Source of the DNA: Multifurca ochricompacta
Taxonomy: Eukaryota > Basidiomycota > Agaricomycetes > Russulales > Russulaceae
NCBI GenBank assembly: GCA_022496185.1
Contig: WTXG01000051.1
Coordinates: 124,001-188,000, forward strand
Reading direction: 5' to 3'
Length of the DNA: 64,000 nucleotides
Below the pieces are notes generated by a model. It saw nothing but the letters and a program-made list of their open reading frames with translations, did no database searches and was not told the origin of the DNA. Below, in pieces: positions 38,110-50,229 of the stretch (the stretch's first letter is position 1; each line of letters begins with the position of its first letter). The translations under genes were made by a program, and so were the position numbers.

Positions 38110-38394
38110 TTGCGCCTTGATGGTGTAACATTACCCCCTGTAAGGCTTGATGTAATGGGTTGTGTGACGGTTTGTGTGACGGTTTGTGACATTATTGTGA
38201 CATTATGTAGCACGCGTTTGGTCTCTGTTCGGCATTTCCTTTACCATATGTAGACTCTACAGAGAACATATGGTAAAGGAAATGGGGAACAGAGATCAAA
38301 CATAATGTCACAAATGTGTCACAAACCGTTACAAGTTGTCACACAAACCGTTACATCAGGCCTTACAGGGGGGTAATGTTACACCATCAAGGTG
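38110..38394. repeat. Long foldback with LTR-like ends
   Basis: Two arms of about 130-140 bp (38110-38249 and 38265-38394) form an imperfect palindrome. The outer parts read TTGATGGTGTAACATTACCCC and its reverse complement. Near the centre CATTTCCTTTACCATATG faces CATATGGTAAAGGAAATG with a 15-bp loop. The left arm also holds GTGACGGTTTGT repeats. Likely two LTR ends in opposite orientation, or a foldback transposon. Confidence 0.75.
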
Positions 38395-38397
38395 CAA

Positions 38398-38572
38398 TAT
38401 GTGCCCATCAGTCTTTTCCTACCTTTTCTGATACCCCTAATCCGATCCATTCAATCATAAATTAGTGGGTCTCAGACTTGAGGTGTTTGATACCTAGTGA
38501 CTATATACTAGTGATCGCCCGGATCAGATTAGGGGTATTGGAAAAGATAGGAAGAGATTGATGGGCACATAT
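38398..38572. repeat. Inverted-repeat element beside the foldback
   Basis: Ends of about 45 bp are inverted copies: ATGTGCCCATCAGTCTTTTC at left and GAGATTGATGGGCACAT at right, with TGATACCCCTAATCCGATCC facing GGATCAGATTAGGGGTAT. Total 175 bp, no coding capacity: a MITE-like element. Confidence 0.7.
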
Positions 38573-39129
38573 TGCGCCTAAATTTTTCCTCTTCTTGATC
38601 CTTGGTTACTTGAGAGTTGGTTCTGATTTGCGGTTATTGTGGGTTCAACCCCACCTGAAATTCCCTACCCATCCTCCAGATGCATCTCTGGAGCTTCCTG
38701 TGGATATTTACTATAACCAGTAATTTACTTACTTACCAAGATACTAGAGTACAATGTATTGAAGAAGGAAGTACTAGAGAGACAGACATTAAGTCTGTTC
38801 TCTTGTATCCAATACAGGTGTTATTAGGACTTACGGATTTCACTTAAGCTCCCTAAGTCGCAACTTAAGGGTCTTCATTCCAGTGACTTGTAACAGGGTT
38901 GGATGCCTCTGTTCCCGACTTCGCCTCTTTTGTGCGCCTCTTGAACGTTGTGGGCACTTGAGATATTGACCTTGACTTGGTGGTACAAACCACAATCACA
39001 CAAGACCAGCCACAAATGTTCGAGGGGCTAACCAGTTCAGCCCGGAAACATCATGCCAAATGGGTCTTTATTCAGAGCATACTTGGTATTGGCAGGTAGA
39101 ATAAAACTACCAATAACAGGGGGTCAAAG

Positions 39130-39830
39130 TTTACCTTCATACGAAGACGTGATCTTAACGCAATGGACGTGTACGAACTAAAGAAGGCGACGACAACTGA
39201 AGACAAAGAGCGATACATGCGCGAAGACCGTTGTTTTAAGCGTAGCAGGCAAGGACATATCATGCGCAACTGCCCCCCCCCCCCCCCAGAGGCTCTGTAG
39301 GTTGCAGATACAACCACCACAACCACATCGATGCAATTCAAGTGGCGGAGTTTCTCAAGGCAATGAACGGAAATCAATGCGCAGCTCAATTCAAGGATGA
39401 AGATTTTTTATATCACCTGAATGATTCGGCCTTCATTCGGGTGCCAGTAGTGTGTAATGTGTTGATAAAATCAATATGACTCCTAGTTCAGATTCAAAAC
39501 ATGCGACGAAAGGACGACATATTTACTTTGCTTGACAGTGGAGCAACTGCGAGGCGACACAACCTAAGGAAGAAAATACTCGAGTTTCCTAGAATCCTAC
39601 ATAATGCCGATGGGACCCCACAGTTTCAATACAGACACAATTAAAGAGACGTCAAATCGTTCAGCGAATCCTCGACAAATTAGAGCAACTGGACCTCTAC
39701 TTTAAACCAGAGAAGTTTTCATTCGAGTCGAATACTTCGGGCTAGTGCTTCAAGGGAGGCCGCATACATATGGACCCTATGAAATTCGAAGGAAGGAAAA
39801 TATGGCAATGGACAGGCGGAGAACGACACC
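39130..39830 (+). pseudogene. Ty3/gypsy gag-protease-RT remnant
   Basis: Broken piece of a second gypsy-type element. In order: a gag zinc-knuckle relic RCFKRSRQGHIMRNCP (about 39230-39280) in which the second cysteine is replaced; a retroviral-type aspartic protease site FTLLDSGATA (about 39525-39555); then a reverse-transcriptase C-terminal piece LDLYFKPEKFSFE and RIHMDPMKFEG (about 39690-39790). Most of pol is missing between protease and RT, and the pieces lie in different frames. A 15-base C run follows the knuckle. Confidence 0.75.
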
Positions 39831-39962
39831 GGCCCGTCTCAACATGAATGAACACAGCCACAGAGTTCCGTTCTCACTTACCCTTGTCCCTTGCCTCGCG
39901 ACTGACGGTCACCTCGAACCATTGAAGGGAGTTTGCGCCAAAATCCTATAGTTTTATTTCTG

Positions 39963-42559
39963 ATGGCTGAGACTTCCTACAACTTTCGTAATTTGGGTGT
40001 AACTGAGGAGGTTATGGGTAGAGGTATCGTTCTCCCCCTACTTGAAGCGGATTTGATCCATCCACCTCACCTACTTAGCGCGAACAGGCTACCCACCTCA
40101 GTCAGGGCAAACAATGGAATCGAAAGTAGAGCCCAATTTCGTCGATGGCTCCGGTCCTCTCTTTTCCATGTACGTGGACGTGGCGGGGGAAGAAGACAAG
40201 AAGATGGCCGACAGTTGGAAGGCTGATGCCGATGGAATCCTGGTCTTCGTGAGTTCCACTCCCGCAATGGGTACCTAGTGGGTGGATTTCAAAACATAAT
40301 CCTTATTAGACTGGTTTGTTCTCAGCCGCCGTTGCGGCTTTGTTAGCAGTCTCAATCCAGGACATTCGACCGAACCCACAGGACACCTCCGCATTTTATC
40401 TCGCAAATATCTATCAGCTTGTTGCCAATGCCAATGGTTCTAATGTCACCATTTCCCCTTCCCTTTCCAACCCATCCACCTCCTTTTCTCCCCCAAATTG
40501 GGCTGTCTGTGTTAATTCACTTTGGTTTCTCAGCCTGGCCATTAGCATTACCTGTGCTCTGCTAGCAACGTTATTGCAGCAATGGGCCCGTCGATATGTG
40601 AAGATCACACAGCCACGATACAGTCCACACAAGCGAGCTCGGATCCGCGCATTCTTTGCGGAAGGCGTCGAGAAACTACACCTTCCATGGGCTGTTGAAG
40701 CGTTGCCCACCCTCGTACACTTTTCCCTTTTCCTCTTCTTTGCCGGTCTTCTCATTTTCTTATTTAATATCAATCATACCGTCTTCAAAGTCGTGGTCTG
40801 GTGGGTCGCACTTTGCATAACTGCATATATATGCATCACTTTCATGCCAATGTTCCGGCATGACAGTCCCTACTATGCGCCTCTTTCATCGTCCGTTTGG
40901 TTCCTTCTTACCGGAACTCTATTTGCCTTCTGCGCTGCTCCCCCTCGTTTGGCATGCGTCAGTTACGCGACCATGGGTCGTTTCCTGAATCGTTATGGCC
41001 AGTGGTTCTTGCAGGGCATGGCGAAGACCGCCGAAGAATCCGCTCTGAATTTGTCATCAGAGATCGATGGCCGCGCCTTGAAGTGGACTTTCGATTCGTT
41101 GGACGAAGATCATGAACTGGAGAACTTTTTTGCGGGAATGCCTGGCTTTTTCAGTTCAAAGGTGGTCGATGATCCCCTGGAGACTTTCGTCAGACCGAAC
41201 AGCAGGAGATTGTCGTGGGCTTTACTCGGATTGTTGGATCGTACTTCGTCATCCACTTTGGTACCGGATCCAGTCAAGCGACGACGGAGCATCATCTGCG
41301 TGAAGGCATTGGAGGTGATGCCCTTTCCTTTGACTGGGCCGATTTTGGAGCGCGTTCTTTCCGAAAGGTGGGATGGTCTTTTGAGCTCTGTTGAATTCGG
41401 CCACTTTGTGAGGAAGAAGATTGATCAAAGCGATCCACTGGCCGCTTACTATTCGCAATGCGTGGCAGTCATCATCATAGCAAACGTAGAAGTTCGCGAT
41501 GGCCGTTGGTTCGAACTCGCTGTGGGCCAACTGGGAATTTCAAAAACAACCCTTGAGACCTACGCGGCACATGGCGACAGTCCGTTTCTTGCAAACTTGA
41601 TCTATATCATTCGGTACATCGTTCGGGCTTATCCTCTGCCCCATTGGAGTAATGAGACTCTCCCCATCTCCCGGGATCGTGAAGTCGTTATGAGTGACGA
41701 TCGTCAGATCGCGTTGCGGCTGAAGGTCCTCGAATTAGTTTCACGATTTGACGTACAGCAAACTCTACCTGGACTACAACACGACTTTTGTGACATGTGG
41801 AACGAAATCGCACTCAAAGCGGGGAAGAGCACGAACGCGGACAACCGATCGGTCTTTGTTCACATCCTCAAGAATATTCGCCAACTTTACATCGCATTGC
41901 ATCAAGGCACCGACTCTGCCCCTACGACATTTTCCGCCTCCACCACTGATAACGATCGCATTCTGTTACAACCGTCCTCATATCCTTTGTGCACAATACT
42001 CGGCCATCAGTTGGACTCGACACCTCATGCGTACGATGCGGAAACCAGTGCCACAGGATTGACTACTCATGCCCCTGCCCCTACATTTGCTTCCCCCGAT
42101 GACTTCTTAACTGCCGTCACTCGTCCCACAAGAGTTGATGTATCATTATCGCCTACATCGAAGCCGCATCATACCACTTCACAGCGCGTTACTCAGGTCC
42201 CGTCATCTCCTTACGGTGCACCGCTCGAAGGCCATCGCTTAGCCGCAGCTTTACTGGAATCAAAGCCCGCTGGCATACCACTGGTCGCTGATGATAATAA
42301 TTCTTCCCTCAACTTATCTGCGTCCACCCGCGTCCCTCATTCTGATCCCTCCGTTCTACAGCAGAACGGTGGGACGGCGACCGTCATCGATTGTCACGAA
42401 GCACTAGACGCGCTATCATCTTCCTCTCTCGGCCGTAATGCCGCTGCAAGTATCCTGGCGCCGCTTGGTACCCAGGACAATGTTGGGGACTCGAACACCC
42501 TTATACCTATGGTGACCGCCCCGCGTGACTTGCACAAACCAGCGTTGTTAGTTCGTTGA
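39963..42559 (+). CDS. DUF6535 membrane protein, copy 1
   Basis: Basidiomycete family protein of unknown function, about 823 residues. Exons 39963-40023, 40088-40248 and 40310-42559, phases 1 and 0. Exon 2 carries GSGPLFSMYVDVAGEEDKKM and the family box SWKADADGILVF. Exon 3 starts TGLFSAAVAALLAVSIQDIR (first hydrophobic helix), then WFLSLAISITCALLATLLQQWARRY, the charged loop HKRARIRAFFAEGVEKLHLPW, and two further helices (LVHFSLFLFFAGLLIFLFNI; VVWWVALCITAYICITF), with a possible fifth near residue 270. The region from about 300 to 620 is mostly helical with SLDEDHELENFFAGMPGF. The last 200 residues are Ser/Thr/Pro-rich and match no other copy. First of six tandem paralogues. Start chosen because exon 1 matches the length and phase of the others. 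Confidence 0.85.
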
Positions 42560-43009
42560 CCCTGATGTGCTGTAGCCCTGATCGTATAACGCCGGGTTCC
42601 CGGTGATAGAGTAACAATCCCTCATAACGCGCTAATCATTCAGATCTCAAATATTTTTCACTACACGCAGATGTGTCCTGACGTCCGTAGTACCCATTTG
42701 TTTTGACTTTGTCGTCTTTTGTTTCTTTCTTTCAGCGTTGTATAATATGCAGCAATGCTCGGCGTGATTATTGTCGATGGAATCCCGTTCATGTCGCGAG
42801 CGGTGGGGCAATTAGCCAACTGGCGCGCAACTATCGCGAGTGAAGAGGAATAATTTCGATTATTGACACGATACGCTGGTGTTTCGCTATTGCCACGTGT
42901 GATGAGGGTAATAATATCATAGGGGGTTTATATCTCCATTTCTTCTCTTATCCCACGTCATCTCCACCGAAGCACGCCGTCAGAAATTGACACGCTTTGG
43001 TTTTTAAGC
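42560..43009. other. Intergenic after DUF6535 copy 1
   Basis: About 450 bp downstream of copy 1. No gene or clear element found; presumed 3' untranslated region and spacer. Confidence 0.4.
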
Positions 43010-43198
43010 TTGATCATGAGTAGTGTACGAATCCGATCCGCGGTGAGTGCGAGGCCAAGTGTTCCCGAATGGTAAGAGGCAGAGGAGAAGATAACTAAGA
43101 CTTCGAGGAATGGACGGGCAGACGGCCCGGAATGATAAGTGCTTGAAAGAGGGGTGGAGGTTTGTTTCATGCTCAACGCCCGAGCCATCCTTACAGTA
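43010..43198. repeat. Dispersed repeat R1, copy 2 (inverted, shortened)
   Basis: Reverse complement matches landmarks of 8787-9335: CTGTAAGGATGGCTCGGGCG, GCATGAAAC, CATTCCGGGCCG, TTCGGGAACACTT and CACCGCGGATCGGATTCGTA. Roughly 350 bp of the longer copy are absent here. Confidence 0.6.
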
Positions 43199-43360
43199 GT
43201 CATTCGCCTGTGTGCTCTTCTGGCAACTCTTCTACCAAAGTCTTCATGACACATGAGCGATGGACAGGAACGAATGATATGCGAAAAGTATGCAAGCTCG
43301 ACCCCAAGTCGAATTGGCGAGAGTTCAACGAAGGAGATTGAGATTTGAGAGTATAGCTAT

Positions 43361-44632
43361 GCGTGTCGTAATGTCGTAACTTTTATGTGCTAATGCTAAC
43401 ACCATTCCAAAGGCTCGTCTGACATTCTTCCCATGACCGGCACCTGTTGGTCAGCATGACCTGCTACAAAAGCAAGCCCATTACTTCTCGCTCTGTTCTG
43501 TATAAAATAAATACATACGTTGATCACTCTGTCTTGTGTCCCGCCCGTTGGAGACATCATCTCTCGTTTTCCGTTTTGATTTGGAGAATACGTGACCGAC
43601 CGCTGTGTTGATGTTTGTGATAATGAGACGTGGAGAGAACCGTCGACGAACGGTTTGGGATCGACTGTTGGGAGAAGATCTATGTTGGATGGGGGAGGGA
43701 CCTGTCAGCTCGACCTGGCCTCAATAAGAGAGCCCGCGGAGACCATAGACATACTGGGGCTTGCCCATAGGTGTGATTAAGGCAGAATAAGGGTAGTGAG
43801 AATGTCCTTATATATCGGGTGATACGCGGGGAGCACAGGGATGTTGCGGTGCGCGAGAGCTGTGCTAGTTGTGCGCCACCGCATTGCTGTGCTAACTACC
43901 ACCTCACATTCCTGACCCACCCCCACCCCACTTCCCTCGTTCACCTTGCATCTTCAGCTCGAGATTGATATTCTTGTTTCTGGTAAGCCATCATGCATGC
44001 AGTACAGTTCATGTCCCAGGTTTTTTTTTTTTTTTTCAAAATTTTGATAAGCCGTGCGTGGTGCTTTTCAAGAAAGAAGGGTAAGTCAACGCCGCCACCT
44101 GAGAAAGGAAAGTAGGTGCCAGCTCTAAATTATCGCCGCAACCTGGGCGACTCCGAGTACGTCCTTTAGTTTCGACAATCGACAGTTCATTACACCGCCA
44201 GGGGTTGACGTGTAGGAGGCGCCTCGCTAGTGCATCTCGACAGACCTTTTTGTGTGGTGATCTGAACATCTTCACATCCTGACCGATTCAGGCGGTTCAG
44301 AGTCTGCTCGCCGACTATCTCTCATAAATCGAACCCTTGCAAGAGGTGGTTACGACCCTCTAACCTTCCCCCCATGACTCATGGTAAGTTTTGTAGGTGA
44401 ATATTCGGCACGGAACGGATGCAAGTCTGCACCAATCTCAGTAAGCATGAGAATTGAGAGTAAATGAACGTCTCGCCTCAGTAAACCCGCACACGACCAG
44501 ATCAGTCCTCAGTCCTAGGCTATAAAGAGTGACAAATGTGGTATAGGTGCTAATATGATTCGGCGCACCCGCACAACTAGTAAATAGTCTGTTCTACAAT
44601 TAACATCAGAACAAGGAAACAATCATAAGTGC
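43361..44632. repeat. 1.2-kb duplicated segment, copy A
   Basis: Matches 44911-46027 in direct orientation through long shared stretches: CCGTTGGAGACATCATCTCT, GAATACGTGACCGACCGCTG, GAGAGCCCGCGGAGACCATA, CCTTATATATCGG, GCATCTTCAGCTCGAGATTG and GCGCACCCGCACAACTAGTA. Copy A has about 315 bp (44225-44540) absent from copy B. The adjoining stretch 43191-43350 also matches 44738-44909, but inverted. No coding sequence was recognised in it. Confidence 0.75.
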
Positions 44633-44714
44633 TCTAATTCAGGACTTGTAACAAAACGAGAGGAATGATGAGTTTGACTTGACCACTTGACCAGGAATGC
44701 CCGAGCCATCCTTA
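44622..44714. repeat. Dispersed repeat R1, copy 3 (partial)
   Basis: Its reverse complement contains AAGGATGGCTCGGGCATTCC and GTCCTGAATTAGAGCACTTA, as in 8787-8890. It overlaps the end of duplicated segment A. Confidence 0.55.
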
Positions 44715-44737
44715 TGATTATCACCCCTTTCGCGTTA

Positions 44738-44909
44738 CTCTCAAATCTCAATCTCAGTCATTGAACCTACCCAATTTGGGGTTATCGTGTTCGACTCGGG
44801 GTCGAGCTTGCATATTTTTCGCATATCATTCGTTCCTGTCCATCACCCATGTGTCATGAAGATTTTGGTAGAGGAGTTGCCAGAGGAGCACACAGGCGAA
44901 TGACTACTG
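44738..44909. repeat. Inverted copy of 43191-43350
   Basis: Reverse complement reads AGTAGTCATTCGCCTGTGTG, GGACAGGAACGAATGATATG and GCAAGCTCGACCCC, as in 43191-43350. It lies directly before duplicated segment B, whereas its partner lies directly before segment A in opposite orientation. Confidence 0.7.
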
Positions 44910-44910
44910 C

Positions 44911-46027
44911 GCGTTGTAATGTTGTAATTTTTATGTGCCGTGCTAATGCTAACCTCCCATGACTGGCACCTGTTGGTCAACATGACCTGCTACACAAGCA
45001 AGCCCATTACTTCTCGTTCTGTTCTGTATAAAATAAGCACATACGGTGACCCCCGTCTAAAATAAGCACATACGTTGATCCCTCTGTCTCGTGTTCCGCC
45101 CGTTGGAGACATCATCTCTCGTTTTCCGCTTTGATTTGGAGAATACGTGACCGACCGCTGTGTTGATAATGGGACGTGGAGAGGGCCGTTGACGGACGGT
45201 TTGGGATCGACTGTTGGGAGGAGATCTATGTTGGATGAGGGACCTGTCAGCTCGACCTGGCTTCAATAAGAGAGCCCGCGGAGACCATAGACATACTGGA
45301 GCCTGCCCATAGGTGTGATTAAGGTAGAATAAGGGCAGTGAGAATGTCCTTATATATCGGAGTGTGCGTGGCTCATCACAGGTTTGTTGCGGTGCGTGAG
45401 GGGTGTGCTGGTCGTGGGCAAAATTTGGCCACCGCATTGCTGTGCTAACTACCACTTCACATTCCTGGCCTACCACCACCCCACTTGCCTCGTTCACCTT
45501 GCATCTTCAGCTCGAGATTGATCTTGTATCTGGTAAGTCATCATGCATGCAGTACGGTTCATGTGCCAGGTTTTTTCTTTTTTTCAAAAATTTTGATAAG
45601 CCACGCGTGGTGCTTTTCAAGAAAACCCGAGAAAGGAAAGTAGGTGCCAGCTCTAAACCATCGCCGCAACCCGGGCGGTTCCGAGTACGTCCTTTAGTTT
45701 CGACAATCAATCAACAATCAACAATTTATTACGCCGTCAAGGGTTGACGTGTGGGAGGTGACTAAATGCTATTCACGCAGCACATTGTGATGCGACGCAC
45801 CACGTGGAAAGTAAACAACAGCAAATTCTACAACGCAGTTTTCACAGTGGAAACCTCATGTAACGCTTCACATATTGTTTGTCTCTGTATGTACATCACG
45901 TGATGCGTCACAATGTGCTGGGGGCGAATTGCATTTACTGGTACTGGTACTGGTATAGGTGCTAACATGACTTTGGCGCACCCGCACAACTAGTAAATAT
46001 TAACATCAGACCAGGGAAATAATCTAA
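44911..46027. repeat. 1.2-kb duplicated segment, copy B
   Basis: Direct copy of 43361-44632. It holds an extra 30-bp internal repeat (AAAATAAGCACATACG twice, near 45027 and 45058) and a 143-bp MITE at 45778-45920 that copy A lacks. It ends about 200 bp before the start codon of DUF6535 copy 2, so it may contribute promoter sequence to that gene. Confidence 0.75.
45778..45920. mobile_element. MITE related to the 53.9-kb Mutator-like element
   Basis: Starts CAGCACATTGTG and ends CACAATGTGCTG, perfect 12-bp inverted ends that continue imperfectly through CACGTG-type palindromes. The right end, read inward, is TGACGCATCACGTGATGTAC and continues ATACAGAGACAA, identical over 32 bases to the left end of the larger element at 53881. 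No coding capacity; likely a non-autonomous member of the same family. No clear target duplication was seen. Confidence 0.75.
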
Positions 46028-46225
46028 GATGGCATGCTCAGTGAGAAAGAAAGTGACATAAGTGCTGAGGCTGCAAGTGTGGGTGACTGGCTGGCCTGGA
46101 ACCCGCACACTTACTCATTAAACCTTTGCGTCGCTCTCGCTCTCACTCTGAGGTCGCACGTGCCATGGTATGGTGGGGGCGGGCGCTCAACAACTCTGCT
46201 TCACGAACGACATTCTTGTACTTCA

Positions 46226-48848
46226 ATGTCTCAAATTCATCAAGAGGCCATTAATTTAGGAGATACACCCGGGGAGGGGATTGGCACAGGTAACTTCAAC
46301 CTAATCAGTCGTATCTTCTGGTCGTTTCGCTTAAATGTCAATAGATGATCACCTTTACCCACCTCAGCCAGCGCCGAACCGGGTACAACAGGAAGAGTCA
46401 AATTATGTAGACGGATCAGGACCTCTTTTCTCCATGTATGTGGAAATGACGGGAGAAGAGGACAAGAAGCTAGCCGAGAGCTGGAAAGCGGATGCTGATG
46501 GGATCCTTGTCTTCGTGAGTCCCAACGCTACTCTCAAATGGCCTGTGCGTCAACTTTGAAGACCGTAGACTGGTTTGTTCTCGGCCGCCGTCGCAGCTTT
46601 GTTAGCAGTCTCAGTCCAGGACATTCGACCGAACCCACAGGACACCTCCGCATTTTATCTCGCAAATATCTATCAGCTCCTTGCCAATGCCAATGGTTCT
46701 CATATCTCCATTCCATCTACCCTCTCCAACCCGTCCTCCTCCTTTTCTCCCCCAAATTGGGCTGTCTGGGTTAATTCACTTTGGTTTCTCAGCCTGGCCA
46801 TTAGCATTACCTGTGCTCTGCTAGCAACGTTATTGCAGCAATGGGCCCGTCGATATATCAAGATCACACAACCGCGGTACAGTCCACACAAGCGAGCTCG
46901 GATTCGTGCATTCTTTGCAGAAGGTGTCGAGAAACTACACCTTCCATGGGCTGTTGAAGCGTTGCCGACACTCCTCCATGTTTCCCTATTTCTGTTTTTT
47001 TCCGGCCTCCTTATATTCTTATTCAATATCAATCACACGATCTTCAGCGTTGTGATTTGTTGGGTCGGGATTTGCGTAGCCACGTATGCATCCGTCACAT
47101 TCATGCCAATTTTCCGGCATGACAGCCCCTACTATGCCCCACTTTCGACGTCTGTCTGGCTCCTTGTGACTGGAGTACTGTCCGTCCTTTTCCGAATTCT
47201 CCATCATTCTCCTTCCCTCAGAAATGGATCCGTGCACTATTTTGGAGACCTGAGGAAACGTTACCAGAAGTGGTTCTTACAGGGTATGGCGAAGGTAGTC
47301 GAAGCAACTGCTCGGAAGCCATCATCAGAGATTGACAATCGCGCTTTAATGTGGACTTTCGAATCCCTGGATGAAGACCATGAACTGGAACGATTCTTTT
47401 CGAGCATCCCTGGCTTCTGTAGCTCAACAGTGGTTAATGACCCCCTTGGCACAATTATCAAACCAAACCAGGATAAGCTACTGTGGGCCTTGATTGGGTT
47501 GATGGATCGTACTTCGTCATCCAATTTGGTCCCGAAGTCAGTGAAGCAACGGCGAAGTGTCATCTGCGTGAAGGCAATGGACGCAGCATCCTTTCCTTTA
47601 AATCCGCAAATCTTCAGACGTGTCTTTACTGAAGAATGGGATGGACTCCTGAGCTCCCTTGAATTCGGACTCTTTCTGAGAAAGAGGGCTAACCAGAGTG
47701 ACCCTCTTTCAGCCTGTTATGCGCAGTGCGCATGTGCTATCATTATAGCGAGGGTGCAAGAACGCGACGACCGCTGGTTCGACCTTGCTACTGGCCAGCT
47801 GGGGGTCTCAGGATCAGTTATCCGGAATTTCCTTGCTCATGGCGATAGTCTACTACTTGCCAACTGCACCTACATCGTTCGGCAATTGATTCATGCTTAT
47901 TCTAAGCATGGGTGGACCCACAGTGCTGGTTCGCGATCAAGGACTCTCGAATCTGTTTCCAAATTTGACATGAAACATACTCTACCCGAACTGCAGCATG
48001 ACTTCTGCGCCTTGTGGAACGAAGTCGTCCTTTTGGCCCGAAATACTCAGAATAATCGCATTCAATCCATTTCCACTCTCTCTTTGAGACACATTCGCAA
48101 TGCCTACATCGACTTACACGAAGGCACCGACGCTGCTCCGACGGCGTTCTCTGCTTCGACTGATATTGATGATCTCGCATTGGAATTGCCATTGTCATAT
48201 CCTTTGTGCGATATTGAAAGTCATCGCCATAAAGTGACATCCAGTATTCCGGTGGTGGTCGGTTCATCTGAAGCCACAGTTCCTGTTCCCGCGGATGCTT
48301 CATCTATCCTTAAACATGACGCCACCCCCCCGACTGCAAATCCCTCTTCTACTCGACCTGATGCGCTATTCTCGTTTTTGGCGAGCCCAAGCCTAAGTAT
48401 TCCACAGGCACGGCCACTCGAAAACGCCTCAAACTCCCATGTGGTCTTATCTGATGGTGTGTCCACCAGCCCACAATCGTATACTCAAACGGCCATACCT
48501 TCGCATGTTACCATCGTGAATCATCTTCCTGTCTCTCTACTGGAATCAGCACCTTCTGTCGTCTCTGAGGCTGCTGTGGTTGGCGTAGCGAAAAACACTA
48601 CTGGCGCCGTCTTGCCTACGTCCGACTGCATATCTCAGTCCACGGCACTCGATGCCCCCGCCCCATCTTTCCCGGTTCCGGTGCACACTGGTATACTCCC
48701 TGCTCACCCACAGTTGTCAACCTTTCCTGTGCCCCAATATGATCTTACGCCTTTTGGACAGTTATCTCTTTCTTCTTCGACCTCAGCTCCAGTTTTTTCT
48801 GTCGCCGCTCGGTCGGCAACGTCTATTGCGGACCCTGATTCGGCCTGA
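46226..48848 (+). CDS. DUF6535 membrane protein, copy 2
   Basis: Second array member, about 837 residues. Exons 46226-46289, 46345-46514 and 46569-48848. Exon 2 (170 nt, nine longer than in copy 1) reads PLFSMYVEMTGEEDKKLAES and ends SWKADADGILVF. The membrane core follows: LFSAAVAALLAVSVQDI, WFLSLAISITCALLATLLQQW, LLHVSLFLFFSGLLIFLFNI, VVICWVGICVATYASVTFMPIF and LLVTGVLSVLFRILH. The middle helical part has SLDEDHELERFFSSIPGF and VKQRRSVICVKAM. The tail is Ser/Thr/Pro/Val-rich and unrelated in sequence to the other tails. Part of the membrane core is nearly identical in DNA to copy 1. Function unknown. Confidence 0.87.
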
Positions 48849-50229
48849 AATGCTATAGCAAATTGAAGCAGACAGGAATGCTCGGAGGCTCAGCTTCGCA
48901 ACCAGGCTTCTCTCACATCCAGCCCAGTCTGTGTTACCGTCTACTGACATAGCTATAGATTCCTCGCAACTTTTTGGTCATGCTGGATTGTCCCCCCAAG
49001 ACGCTGATAGATATCCCCACTCATCTCCATAACAACTAGCTTACCACGATTTGTGTAGCTCATGTGGAATAAAATTAAAGTCGCTTTTAAGGGATAGTTT
49101 TTGGAGATTAGTGGAAGTCACTAGTTTGGGAACGTGCTGTCGCGCCTTGGACACATTGGGTGGTGATAAGTCTGAAGTTTAGACGTCGGATGGCCGACGG
49201 ATGGGCGAGTTTGATGCGTTTTCCGCGCGTGGCACGAGTGTCTTTCTTACAACCCCTTTATATTTTACCTTCTTGGCAGCCGCTAGAGGTGCATGCTGGT
49301 GTAGTGCGGGTACCTCCATGTGAGTTAAGTTAAAGAAGCGAGTGTGCGGGTAGACCGAAGTTCATTTTTAAGGCCATCACGTGAGGTCCATATCAAATAG
49401 AAACTGGTCTAGGGTGAGCGAAGCAGGTTTCTTACGCTTACTTTGCAACGTTGTCTTTTACATAGAGTGACGGGGACAGCAGTGACACGCAACAGAGTCA
49501 TAGCCGTCTGTCGCTCCTCAGAATCGCAACGTGTTACGCCATGACCTTCTTTATGGACTGCCTGTCCAGCTCGCTTTTATTTATTTATTTATTTATTTAA
49601 ACCGACCCCTTTTTTTGGAAATGTCAGCGTGGGAGCATCGCGGTCACATGACTTTTAGCTAACATGCGACATTAGCGCTACCACTACGTTACAAGGCGCC
49701 ATTACGGTCAACGCCAAACGCCAACCAATTCATGCATATACGGGCAGTGAGGCGTGCTAGTCAGAAGGAGCTTTTCCTAGAAAATTACTACCCCATGAAG
49801 CCTAATCCCTTGACTTGTTTTCGTCTATCCACAAGATTGTGCCGACATGCCGTGCGTGGTACCCGTATGGATAATAGTAGCAAACAATATCCTGGATGAA
49901 GAGAAGGCAAGAAGAGAATACCTAGGTTTTTAATGCTTTTCCCAAGATGGTGGAAGCATGTCAGTGGCTACTGTGAAGAGGTAAGTGAATTGGTCAGGGA
50001 ACGGTAGAATGGGAAACGAGAAACACCAGTAAGGCCTGTAGCGGTGAAGTGATGGAAGCATGGTCAGCAGGTTGATGCAACGTCATAATTTCTATGGCTT
50101 CCGACTGATGACTGAGGGCTAGGTCTAAGGACATGTCTGCCTCATGTTTTCAATGCGGCAGCTGCAACCCTCTCTGAGTGGAGGCAAAGGACCCTTCAAC
50201 GTCAACTTTCCCTCTGACTTTCATATTTC
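48849..50229. other. Intergenic with TTTA microsatellite
   Basis: About 1.4 kb between copies 2 and 3. Contains a (TTTA)n run at about 49575-49599. No gene, RNA or clear transposon was recognised. Confidence 0.45.

Noticed and set aside
43592..43780. Small plus-strand frame MTDRCVDVCDN...
   Set aside because: Lies in the duplicated segment and is not kept open in the second copy at 45150-45340.
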